From an uncultured Porphyromonadaceae bacterium (GTDB lineage: Bacteria; Bacteroidota; Bacteroidia; Bacteroidales; Muribaculaceae): 64,000 nt of DNA. The stretch spans positions 1 to 64,000 of the forward strand of contig URMS01000010.1 of the NCBI GenBank assembly GCA_900548975.1, read 5' to 3'. Position 1 is the first letter of the stretch. Each line of letters opens with the position of its first letter. The notes beneath the pieces are model-generated. The model saw nothing but the letters and a program-made list of their open reading frames with translations, was not told the origin of the DNA and did no database searches. Made by a program: the position numbers and the translations under genes. Shown here piece after piece: positions 7,886 through 16,091 of the stretch.

Positions 7886-10093
7886 ATGATACAGGTAGTA
7901 GTCAAGCGCGACGGTCGTGTCGTGGGTTACAACGAAGAAAAAATCAAGGCTGCCATCCGCAAGGCCATGCTCACCACAGAGCTTGGCGAAGATGAGGCGC
8001 TGATACAGAAAATAGCCGATCGCATCGGCGCCAAAGGCCACGAACGCATGACCGTGGAAGACATTCAGGACATGGTCGAACTCGAGCTCATGAACAGCCC
8101 CCGCAAGGAAGTGGCCAAGCGCTATATAGCCTATCGCGACCAGCGCAGCATAGCCCGCAAGGCCAAAACACGCGACATGTTCCATGAGATCATCGAAGCC
8201 AAGAACAACGACATCACCCGCGAAAATGCGAACATGAATACCGACTCCCCCGCCGGCATGATGATGAAATTCGCCAGTGAGACCACCAAACCCTTCGTCG
8301 ACGACTACCTCCTCACCCCCGAAGCCCGCGATGCCGTGCGCAACAACTACATACACATTCACGACAAAGACTACTACCCCACCAAGAGCCTCACCTGCGT
8401 ACAGCACCCTCTCGACAATATTCTCAACTACGGTTTTATAGCCGGCCACGGCGAGTCGCGCCCGGCCAAGCGCATCGAGACCGCAAGTGTCATCGCATGC
8501 ATATCGCTCGAAACAGCCCAGAACGAAATGCACGGCGGACAGGCCATACCGGCATTCGACTTCTATCTCGCTCCCTTCGTACGCTCCTCTTTTATTGAGG
8601 AAGTCGAGAACCTCGAGAAGCTCACAGGCCGCGATCTTTCCGAAATGAAAAACCGGCCGTTCACCGACTACGTCAGCAAGCCTCTCGAAGGCCTCGACGG
8701 CGACGAGCGATTGCTGCAGCACGCCATGAACCGCACCGTAGCCCGTGTCCACCAGGCCATGGAAGCCTTCATCCACAACATGAACACCATCCATAGCCGC
8801 GGTGGCAATCAGGTGGTATTCAGCTCCATCAACTACGGCACCGATACATCGGCCGAAGGACGCTGCATCATCCGCGAACTACTCCACTCCACTTACGAAG
8901 GCGTTGGAAACGGCGCAACAGCCATTTTCCCCATTCAGATATGGAAGAAAAAACGCGGCGTAAGCTACCTCCCCGAAGACCCCAACTACGACCTATACCG
9001 TCTTGCCTGCAAGGTGACAGCCCGTCGTTTCTTCCCCAATTTCGTGAACCTCGACGCCACATTTAACCAGCATGAGAAATGGCGTGCCGACGATCCCAAA
9101 CGCTACCTCTACGAAGTTGCCACAATGGGCTGCCGCACTCGTGTGTTCGAAAACCGCTTCGGCGAAAAAACATCCGTCGGCCGCGGCAACCTCTCCTTCA
9201 CCACCGTCAATCTGGTGCGCCTCGCAATCGAATGCATGCCCATCCAGGACCGCAACGAACGCATTGAGAACTTCTTCCGCAAGCTCGATAACGTCCTCGA
9301 AATAACTGCTCGACAGCTCAACGACCGCTTTAATTTCCAGAAAACAGCACTTGCGAAGCAGTTCCCGCTACTTATGTCCAAACTATGGATCGGAGGCAAA
9401 GATCTTGCTCCCGAAGACACAATCGAACCCGTAATCAATCAGGGGACACTCGGTATCGGTTTCATCGGTTTGGCAGAATGCCTCATCGCTCTTATTGGCA
9501 AGCACCACGGCGAAAGTGAGGAAGCGCAGGCTCTCGGTCTCAGAATAGTAAGCTACATGCGAAGTCGTGTCAACGACTTCTGCGAACAATACAAACACAA
9601 CTATTCCGTTCTGGCCACTCCTGCCGAAGGTCTGTCAGGCAAATTCACCGCAAAAGACCGCAAATCGTTCGGCGAAATACCTGGTGTAACCGACAAGATT
9701 TACTACACTAACTCCAACCATGTGCCGGTGTACTACCATTGCTCGCCCCGCCACAAGGCCGAAGTCGAGGCGCCATATCATGCCCTTACAGGTGGCGGCC
9801 ACATTTTCTATGTCGAAATCGACGGAGACGCCACACACAACCCCGACGCCATAGCATCGATCGTCGACCTCATGGACCGCAATAACATCGGATACTGCTC
9901 CGTGAACCACACCCGCAATCGGTGCATGAACTGCGGATATGAAGACGCTTCGGCCGAACTCGACACCTGCCCTCACTGCGGAAGCCATGCTATCGACCGC
10001 CTACAGAGAATCACCGGATATCTTGTCGGCACCACCGACCGATGGAACAAAGCCAAACTCGCCGAACTTAACGACCGCATAGTCCACGAATAA
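7886..10093 (+). CDS. nrdD: Anaerobic ribonucleoside-triphosphate reductase
   Basis: NrdD is the class III ribonucleotide reductase that makes dNTPs without oxygen by a glycyl-radical mechanism. The 735-residue protein has an N-terminal ATP-cone (about 1-95, starting VVKRDGRVVGYNEEKI), the large barrel domain, a C-terminal zinc site with CxxC pairs (CMNCGY and CPHCGS) and the radical loop RITGYLVGTTDRW with the radical glycine at about 715. Length fits the family. The activating enzyme NrdG follows. No aerobic class I reductase is seen in the window, in keeping with an anaerobic gut lifestyle. No NrdR box was recognised upstream. Confidence 0.95.
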   Translation: MIQVVVKRDGRVVGYNEEKIKAAIRKAMLTTELGEDEALIQKIADRIGAKGHERMTVEDIQDMVELELMNSPRKEVAKRYIAYRDQRSIARKAKTRDMFHEIIEAKNNDITRENANMNTDSPAGMMMKFASETTKPFVDDYLLTPEARDAVRNNYIHIHDKDYYPTKSLTCVQHPLDNILNYGFIAGHGESRPAKRIETASVIACISLETAQNEMHGGQAIPAFDFYLAPFVRSSFIEEVENLEKLTGRDLSEMKNRPFTDYVSKPLEGLDGDERLLQHAMNRTVARVHQAMEAFIHNMNTIHSRGGNQVVFSSINYGTDTSAEGRCIIRELLHSTYEGVGNGATAIFPIQIWKKKRGVSYLPEDPNYDLYRLACKVTARRFFPNFVNLDATFNQHEKWRADDPKRYLYEVATMGCRTRVFENRFGEKTSVGRGNLSFTTVNLVRLAIECMPIQDRNERIENFFRKLDNVLEITARQLNDRFNFQKTALAKQFPLLMSKLWIGGKDLAPEDTIEPVINQGTLGIGFIGLAECLIALIGKHHGESEEAQALGLRIVSYMRSRVNDFCEQYKHNYSVLATPAEGLSGKFTAKDRKSFGEIPGVTDKIYYTNSNHVPVYYHCSPRHKAEVEAPYHALTGGGHIFYVEIDGDATHNPDAIASIVDLMDRNNIGYCSVNHTRNRCMNCGYEDASAELDTCPHCGSHAIDRLQRITGYLVGTTDRWNKAKLAELNDRIVHE

Positions 10094-10117
10094 TCACACC
10101 ATCCTGACTAATACAAC

Positions 10118-10143
10118 AAAACCACCCTCCGACGGGTGGTTTT
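10118..10143 (+). terminator. Hairpin between nrdD and nrdG
   Basis: AAAACCACCC and GGGTGGTTTT form a perfect 10-bp stem with a 6-nt loop, ending 6 nt before the annotated nrdG ATG. It has the form of an intrinsic terminator and may reduce nrdG relative to nrdD. Confidence 0.6.
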
Positions 10144-10149
10144 GAATTT

Positions 10150-10710
10150 ATGACATTAATGAATACGATGAATATAGTGCGTATAGTCGAAGGCACATCT
10201 GTCGATGGTCCCGGACTGCGCACTTCCATATACTTCGCCGGCTGCCGTCACCACTGCCCCGGCTGCCACAATCCCGGTACATGGGATTTCAACTCGGGCT
10301 CACCCATGACGGTAGAGGATGTGATGAAAACCATCCGCTACAACGACTTCGACGTCACATTCTCAGGTGGCGACCCCATGTACTCGGCAGAAGCCATACT
10401 CCCTCTCGCACACGCTGTAAAAGAAGCCGGCTACAATCTGTGGTGCTACACAGGCTTTACATTCGAAGACCTGCAGGCTCACGGCACACCGGCTCAGCGC
10501 GAATTACTGAAATACGTCGACGTACTCGTCGACGGCCCTTTCATCGAAGCCTTGCGCGACATCACACTCATCTTCCGCGGCTCGTCCAACCAGCGCCTCA
10601 TCGACGTCGCAGCCACCCTTGCCAAGGGCGAAATCACACTTTATCGAGCGATATCCGGGGAGGCTGAAGACGCACATACTCCGACGGCGTCATTCCCGTC
10701 ACATCCTTGA
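10150..10710 (+). CDS. nrdG: Anaerobic ribonucleotide reductase activating protein
   Basis: NrdG is the radical-SAM activase that places the glycyl radical on NrdD. The 186-residue protein shows the cluster motif CRHHCPGC at about 31-38 after the usual IVEGTSVDGPGLRTSIYFAGC opening, the TFSGGDP motif, and the VLVDGPF segment. In-frame ATGs at 10159 and 10168 are equally possible starts; the last begins MNIVRIVEGT and best fits the family. The C-terminal 25 residues (after LAKGEITLY) look non-homologous and overlap the convergent regulator gene by 77 nt, suggesting the ancestral stop has been lost. Confidence 0.9.
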   Translation: MTLMNTMNIVRIVEGTSVDGPGLRTSIYFAGCRHHCPGCHNPGTWDFNSGSPMTVEDVMKTIRYNDFDVTFSGGDPMYSAEAILPLAHAVKEAGYNLWCYTGFTFEDLQAHGTPAQRELLKYVDVLVDGPFIEALRDITLIFRGSSNQRLIDVAATLAKGEITLYRAISGEAEDAHTPTASFPSHP

Positions 10711-11194
10711 ACCGGCGCGACAGGTGCGCTCCGCTCGAATACCCCACGATATCGGCTATCTCGTCGAGCGAGCGGCGTCCCTGCTGCAGCAGCTCTTTCA
10801 CGCGCTCCACTTTCTGGGCCTGATGATATTTCTCTATCGTACGGCCCTCATGTTGCGAGAAAAGGCGGCTTACAGCCGCATAGCTCATGCCCAGCTGCGA
10901 TTCTATGCATGCCGACAGTTTCAGCCGGCATTCGGCCTCGTCGCGCACATGGTGCATCACAGCATGCTTGGCGGCCTCCACGATAGCGGCCTCGTCGCTG
11001 TCGACACGACTGAACCCGAGTGGCGTGAGCTCGGCGTCGAGAGCCGTCTTTTCGGCATCGTCCAGCGGATGCTTCAGATAGACCTTTCCTATCTCTACAG
11101 CTTCGTACGGCACATGAGCGCGCTCGAGAGCGCCCTCCACAGCCGCTACACAATGGCGGCACACCATATCCGATATTATTACTGTCGGGTTCAT
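10634..11194 (-). CDS. Regulator with N-terminal HMA-like CxxC domain and C-terminal AraC helix-turn-helix
   Basis: The 186-residue protein is a fusion of two recognisable parts. Residues 1-70 resemble a heavy-metal-associated (HMA) domain, with MVCRHC placing Cys12 and Cys15 in the metal-binding loop. Residues about 88-178 form an AraC-type double helix-turn-helix with the second-motif signature DIVGYSSGAHLSRRFKDVTGMTPSEYVR. This suggests a metal-responsive (for example copper) activator, though the metal is not known from sequence. Its start overlaps the stop of the MFS exporter gene by 4 nt, so the two are one operon. Its 3' end runs 77 nt into convergent nrdG. Confidence 0.8.
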   Translation of the reverse strand: MNPTVIISDMVCRHCVAAVEGALERAHVPYEAVEIGKVYLKHPLDDAEKTALDAELTPLGFSRVDSDEAAIVEAAKHAVMHHVRDEAECRLKLSACIESQLGMSYAAVSRLFSQHEGRTIEKYHQAQKVERVKELLQQGRRSLDEIADIVGYSSGAHLSRRFKDVTGMTPSEYVRLQPPRISLDKV

Positions 11195-12348
11195 GCTCCC
11201 TGATTATGATATTTCCTGTATAGTATAAACAGACATACAGCGCCGATTACTGCGCATGGCGTCCCGACGAGGGCCGGCGAAGCCAGCCCCAGGCCGTGAC
11301 GTATGGCCATGCCGCCGATAACAGCAGCAACCGCATTCGATACATTGAAGGCAATCTGTATACCGGCACCACCGAGCATTTCGCCGCCTTTGGCGAAGCG
11401 CACTATTATATACTGCAGCGGGCCACCGATTCCGAATAGAAGAGCGGGCGCCAGAAATGCCGCCACAAGCGACGGCACCTTATATGCCGCAAGCAGGTAG
11501 ACTGAGGGCATCAGCACAACCACTACAGCCGCGAATATGCCGGTGACAAGGGCAGGCGAATAACGGTCGGCAAGCTTGCCGGCAAAAAAATTGCCGAAAA
11601 CCATGCCGGCGCCAACCAGTACCATTATCAGCGACATGGAATCTGTCGTAAATCCGGCGACTTCGGTCATTACGGGCGATATATAGCTAAGCCAACAGTA
11701 GACACTGGCCTGTCCGAAAAACACGCCGCCATATATGAGCCACGGAGCAGGCCTCGACAGGAAACGAAACTGTCCTTTAAGTCCGGTATCAGGCAGCGGA
11801 GCGAGTACAGGCACCCAACAGCGAATAGCAGCAAAAGCCGCTACTCCGCACAGCGACACCACGGCGAACGGCAAGCGCCACGACACAAGGTTGCAGAGAA
11901 ATGTCGAACCGGGAACTCCTACGAGATTGGCCACAGTCATGCCGCCCACAAGCACAGCTACTGCCGAAGCGCCTTTGCCAGCACCGGCAAGACGCGAGCA
12001 CACTATAGCACCGGCGCCGAAAAAAGCTCCATGAGGCAGACCGGATATAAACCTCGACGCAAGAAGAGCCCCATAGCAGGGCGACATTGCCACCATGGCA
12101 TTACCTATGGCGATAACAGCGGCCAGAAGCAGCATCAGGCGCCGAAGAGGCAAGCGTCGGAGCACTATAAGGAACGGAGCGCCGACAGCCACACCGAGAG
12201 AATAGGCCGATATCAGGTGCCCGGCCTCCACAACACTGATATGCAATGCCGAAACAACCTCTGAAAGAATACCCATCATGCCGAATTCGGCTATTCCGAG
12301 GGCAAAAGTACCTATTGCGAGAGATAGAAATGATTTGTTCATATCCAA
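11191..12348 (-). CDS. MFS exporter (AraJ/YdhP-like, DHA1 type)
   Basis: The 385-residue inner-membrane protein has twelve predicted hydrophobic segments typical of drug:H+ antiporter-1 family MFS proteins. It opens with FLSLAIGTFALGIAEFGMMGIL, the conserved TM1 pattern of AraJ/YdhP-like exporters, and contains SRFISGLPHGAFFGAGA in the TM4 region. It is the first gene of a two-gene operon with the HMA-AraC regulator, so it may export a metal chelate, drug or sugar under that regulator; the substrate cannot be read from sequence. Confidence 0.85.
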   Translation of the reverse strand: MDMNKSFLSLAIGTFALGIAEFGMMGILSEVVSALHISVVEAGHLISAYSLGVAVGAPFLIVLRRLPLRRLMLLLAAVIAIGNAMVAMSPCYGALLASRFISGLPHGAFFGAGAIVCSRLAGAGKGASAVAVLVGGMTVANLVGVPGSTFLCNLVSWRLPFAVVSLCGVAAFAAIRCWVPVLAPLPDTGLKGQFRFLSRPAPWLIYGGVFFGQASVYCWLSYISPVMTEVAGFTTDSMSLIMVLVGAGMVFGNFFAGKLADRYSPALVTGIFAAVVVVLMPSVYLLAAYKVPSLVAAFLAPALLFGIGGPLQYIIVRFAKGGEMLGGAGIQIAFNVSNAVAAVIGGMAIRHGLGLASPALVGTPCAVIGAVCLFILYRKYHNQGA

Positions 12349-12350
12349 GA

Positions 12351-12383
12351 AAAAGGATTAACAGCCTGACTATTAATCCTTTT
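12351..12383 (-). terminator. Terminator downstream of the gld operon
   Basis: AAAAGGATTAA and TTAATCCTTTT form an 11-bp stem with an 11-nt loop between the gldN stop (12408) and the MFS start (12348). On the minus strand it is followed by TTTTTC. It also overlaps the region where the MFS promoter must lie. Confidence 0.65.
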
Positions 12384-12407
12384 AAAATATTATATTTTTA
12401 AAAAAAC

Positions 12408-13523
12408 TTACCGCCGACGGCGTACCGAACGCGTGGCATTCGACGCTCCCGACGAGCTCTTCGGCTTGGACTCCTTCACCTTGGGAGCCTTAGACGAGCG
12501 CTTGGTCGATCGCTTGGCGGCACGTGTGTTCGACGTCTTGGCGGTAGACTTGGCTGATACCGAATCGGGATTTGCACCGGCGGCGATGGCCTCGCGGGCC
12601 TCACGGGCGGCTATGACCTCTTCGCGCGAGGGCACCCACAGCTTTTTCTCGAACTCGTCCAGACGTGCCTGTATGCTGTCCTGGGCCCTTTTCAGATTGT
12701 CAGGATCGGGATGCAGCTGAGCCATCGAACGGTTTTTGAGGTTGCGGGTCTTGTATATGTCACCATCGTACATGGTGAGGGTAAAGAAATCGTCGTAAGT
12801 GCAAGTGGGCAGATTGTTGTCATCGTCCACAAAGATTGTCTGGGCAGCAAGATACGGACGAAGATCGGTAAATTTCACCCAAAACATCGGATACTTCAGC
12901 GCATCGCCACCGAAGTCGCCCGAACGGTGAAGCACCGGGCAGATGGCCTCGACTGTGGGACGCAGCCGGTTGTTGCGTGTATCGTATTCCCAGCGCTCGA
13001 CCACATAGTACGACAGCACCTCGTTGGTGGGCACATCGTTCTCGTCGATATCGAAACGCGGGTTTTTCTCGCTCGACCCTTTGGCATCGGTAAAGGGAAT
13101 GTAGAATCGTTCAAGCACATCGCGCACCTTCACACGATAGTTGTCGGTAAAGATTTCGCGGCCGTCGAGATATTCATAGGCCGGGATAGTATTCGATGCC
13201 AGAAGACGCATGATGATACGGAAAAGGTTCTCCTGGCCCGCAACCGGTTCTTCCGGAAAATAGAGAGCCGCATTCTTATCTTTCTCCAGATCAATGGAAC
13301 GGTATATGACACGCATCCATTGCCTGTCGGCATCGCTCACCGAGTTCGGACTCTCGGAGTAGAAGTTCTGCATGCGTTCGGTCACTACGGTACCGTCCTG
13401 CTGCTTGGGAGCATTGCGGTCGGCGCCGCGGCGGCGCACCACGCCCTGCTCTTCCTGAGCCATGAGGGTAGTCGCGCACAGAAGTGCTGCGGCCAGTATG
13501 CTGATTCGGTGTACTATATTCAT
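12408..13523 (-). CDS. gldN: Type IX secretion / gliding motility protein GldN (PorN)
   Basis: GldN/PorN is a periplasmic component that forms the ring-associated complex with GldK and is required for type IX secretion. The 371-residue protein has a signal peptide (MNIVHRISILAAALLCATTLMAQ), a central domain with IYRSIDLEKDKNAALYFP, FRIIMRLL and YVVERWEYD, typical of the family, and a long basic low-complexity tail of Ser/Ala/Lys/Arg from about 330. The ATG at 13523 is used because the TTG at 13532 would only add three residues. It is last in the gldKLMN order, 12 nt after gldM. Confidence 0.92.
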   Translation of the reverse strand: MNIVHRISILAAALLCATTLMAQEEQGVVRRRGADRNAPKQQDGTVVTERMQNFYSESPNSVSDADRQWMRVIYRSIDLEKDKNAALYFPEEPVAGQENLFRIIMRLLASNTIPAYEYLDGREIFTDNYRVKVRDVLERFYIPFTDAKGSSEKNPRFDIDENDVPTNEVLSYYVVERWEYDTRNNRLRPTVEAICPVLHRSGDFGGDALKYPMFWVKFTDLRPYLAAQTIFVDDDNNLPTCTYDDFFTLTMYDGDIYKTRNLKNRSMAQLHPDPDNLKRAQDSIQARLDEFEKKLWVPSREEVIAAREAREAIAAGANPDSVSAKSTAKTSNTRAAKRSTKRSSKAPKVKESKPKSSSGASNATRSVRRRR

Positions 13524-13535
13524 GAGTGACAATGA

Positions 13536-15101
13536 TTATCCTATTATTACTTCCATCGGCGACAGATCACGGGTGATACCGTCGGGACCTTTGGCTCGTA
13601 TACGCGATATAAAGAAACGTTTGCCGCGGCTCAGACGCTGTATCTGCTGTTTCTGGCGGGGCGAGAACGAGGAGCCGGCGCTGACCTCGGGCATGGCGTT
13701 GCCCGACGAATCGAAAAACACGGTCTCGAAACTCTCTACAGTAAACGGTGTATCGAGCAGGCCGTCGTCAATAGCAGCCTCGAGCCCGGGTGCGGCAAGC
13801 AGCAGGGCTTTGGCAAACGGTTTGCTGCCGCGGTAATGGTCGGTGTTACCCGAGGCGTCCTTGAAAGCGATGTAGGGCGTCGGGTCGGGAAGCTTGCGCA
13901 CACGGAAGCGGGTCGTACCCACATCCACCTGCCGGCCCTCCATATTGGCCGTTACGGTTATGACGGCATCCGTGCCGACAGCCGAAGGCCGCGCGGTCCA
14001 CGAATCGCCGTTGCGGGTGAGGGTTCCGTTGGTCATAGAGGCCGAGATGCCGCTCATGGTCACACCGGGAACCGATATGCTCACCGGATTGTCGATACCG
14101 GCATACAGCACGTTCATCAGAGTGGCCGAAACTGTCGACATCGGTTCCATGACAGTGTACGACGACTCGAATTCGTGACGCGTGCTTGTGCCGTCGCCAT
14201 GAGGAACAAGCAGCCATCCCTTGTAGTCGAAAGTACCGGTAGCCGAGGTGTTGACCTCATAGAGGCCGTTACCGTTCTCCAGTTTTTTACCTTCGATGAA
14301 TATTTCGGGCCGCTGGGTGGTATCGACAGCCGCCAGCACGATGTTGGCCGAGTACTTGCCCCCGCGCATCACAAGGCGCGACTGAGGCATCACATAGGCA
14401 TTGAGTTCATTCACACGCACGTCGCCGGCATCGACCTGCGACAGCAACGACGAAAGCACTTCGCCCTCGGCATAGAGTATGTCGTTCTGAAGTTTCGAAA
14501 GTATAGTCACTGCAGCCACCACTGGCTGCTGATCGAATTTCGCCTCTTCCCACGACTGTGAGGTAAGAGTGCCTCGGCGCAGCACACCGTCGGTCGAAAG
14601 GGCCTGGGCGATAGTAGCCCGTTTGAGAGTGTCTGTAATGAACGATTCCACAAAATCGCGGTAGTCGTCGATACGGCCGCGAAGTATGGTGCCCCGCGGA
14701 TTGCCGGGCGTCAGCATCACCACAGCGGCCGATTCGAGATCGTCGCGATTGACGATATTGTCGGGATTACCATCGTCGCCGTCGGCGGCACGTACAATCT
14801 CGCGCTTGAGTGTATCGACATAACTGTAAAGGGCCGCCGTGCTCCGGCGCACCTGTGTCGCCCGGTCGAGCCACACGCCCACCTTGTCGGGGTTCTGTTC
14901 GGCAAGACTTTCGAGCTGTCCGTAGATGGCGCTGTTGCGCTGCTCCACGTTGGCGTTCGAGCGGTTGAGGCCTTCGTGAACCTGAGTGAAACCGTCGAGT
15001 ACATCGCTCGACACATTGAGCGCGAGCATGGCCGTCAGGACGATATACATCAGGTTTATCATCTTCTGACGCGGTGAAAGCCTTGTAACGTTTTCTGCCA
15101 T
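13536..15101 (-). CDS. gldM: Type IX secretion / gliding motor protein GldM (PorM)
   Basis: GldM pairs with GldL to form the proton-driven inner-membrane motor; its long periplasmic part reaches the GldKN ring. The 521-residue protein begins with a cytoplasmic stub and one membrane helix (SPRQKMINLMYIVLTAMLALNVSSDVL is split here: SPRQKMINLMYIV then LTAMLALNVSSDVL). It continues into a helical segment and several Ig-like domains, including YSANIVLAAVDTT and ISVPGVTMSGISA. It starts 9 nt after gldL in the conserved gene order. Confidence 0.95.
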   Translation of the reverse strand: MAENVTRLSPRQKMINLMYIVLTAMLALNVSSDVLDGFTQVHEGLNRSNANVEQRNSAIYGQLESLAEQNPDKVGVWLDRATQVRRSTAALYSYVDTLKREIVRAADGDDGNPDNIVNRDDLESAAVVMLTPGNPRGTILRGRIDDYRDFVESFITDTLKRATIAQALSTDGVLRRGTLTSQSWEEAKFDQQPVVAAVTILSKLQNDILYAEGEVLSSLLSQVDAGDVRVNELNAYVMPQSRLVMRGGKYSANIVLAAVDTTQRPEIFIEGKKLENGNGLYEVNTSATGTFDYKGWLLVPHGDGTSTRHEFESSYTVMEPMSTVSATLMNVLYAGIDNPVSISVPGVTMSGISASMTNGTLTRNGDSWTARPSAVGTDAVITVTANMEGRQVDVGTTRFRVRKLPDPTPYIAFKDASGNTDHYRGSKPFAKALLLAAPGLEAAIDDGLLDTPFTVESFETVFFDSSGNAMPEVSAGSSFSPRQKQQIQRLSRGKRFFISRIRAKGPDGITRDLSPMEVIIG

Positions 15102-15110
15102 CGCTCTTCC

Positions 15111-16076
15111 TTATTTCACTGCCTCGCCATTCACATGCACACCGTGTTCGGGGGTGACAGGTATACCGTCAATACCGGCGCCCATCGGACGGAACATATT
15201 GACGGTCATGGCATTTATCATTTTTTCGTATATACTGTTGAGCTGCTGCATATAGCGGGCCATTCTCTCGGTCTCCTCGCAGTAGCGGGCACTCTGTGCG
15301 GCGCTCTTCTCGTACATGTCGCGAATGTCCTTCACACCGCGGTTCACGCGGTCGATCGAGTCTATCTGCGACGATATGCTTCGCAGCTGCAGCTCGTAGA
15401 TAGCGTTGAGACCGCCGATATTGCGGTGCAGAGCCTGCATCTGATCCACATATCCGCGGGTGCTTTCGCCGATATTGGTCGAATTGTCGGTGATAGCCTG
15501 ATACGACTCCAGAAGCGTTGTCGACACGGCATTGAGAGCGGCGGTGGTCTGGTGCAGCTGCTCCATGTCGGCAGCTATGGCCTCCATCTGGCTGAGGTAC
15601 TGCTGGGTAGCAGTGGCCAGATCGGCCATTTTGCCCAGCTGCTCGGCTGCAGCGGCCATCTTGGCCAGGCTGTCCGACAGCGTCTGTGTCTGCTCTGCGT
15701 CGAGCGAAAGCGATTCGGCCATTTCAGCCGCCATACGGCCCTGTGCACTGCCTGTACCGGCTGTTCCGGCCACTACGGTGCCGCCTATACCGCCTCGGAC
15801 CTCGGCGCCTTCCTCGCCCTTGAGCGCGGGAAACACTTCTTCCCACTTATATTCTCTGGGAGGACGGTCGAAAGCGGTGAGCACGAACATAAGCACCTCG
15901 GTGCCCATGCCCAACGAAAGGAGAAGATTGCCGCCGGGGAGGTGCAGAATCTTGAACAGCGCACCCCATATCACCACGGCAGCGCCTATCGAGTAGGCAA
16001 AGTTGAAGAAACGCTGCCCCTTCTCGCTGCCTATGAAAGCGCTAAGGCCTTTTTTATATGTCTGTAGCTTGGTCAT
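15111..16076 (-). CDS. gldL: Type IX secretion / gliding motor protein GldL (PorL)
   Basis: GldL is the second subunit of the GldLM motor. The 321-residue protein has two N-terminal membrane helices (about 26-46 and 53-70) around the signature LFKILHLPGGNLLL; the second helix carries a membrane-embedded Glu (GMGTEVLMFVLTAFD) expected to take part in proton flow. The remainder is a long cytoplasmic helical region rich in Ala/Gln/Met, predicted coiled-coil. It lies 15 nt after gldK. Confidence 0.95.
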   Translation of the reverse strand: MTKLQTYKKGLSAFIGSEKGQRFFNFAYSIGAAVVIWGALFKILHLPGGNLLLSLGMGTEVLMFVLTAFDRPPREYKWEEVFPALKGEEGAEVRGGIGGTVVAGTAGTGSAQGRMAAEMAESLSLDAEQTQTLSDSLAKMAAAAEQLGKMADLATATQQYLSQMEAIAADMEQLHQTTAALNAVSTTLLESYQAITDNSTNIGESTRGYVDQMQALHRNIGGLNAIYELQLRSISSQIDSIDRVNRGVKDIRDMYEKSAAQSARYCEETERMARYMQQLNSIYEKMINAMTVNMFRPMGAGIDGIPVTPEHGVHVNGEAVK

Positions 16077-16091
16077 TGCTGTGAAATTGTA

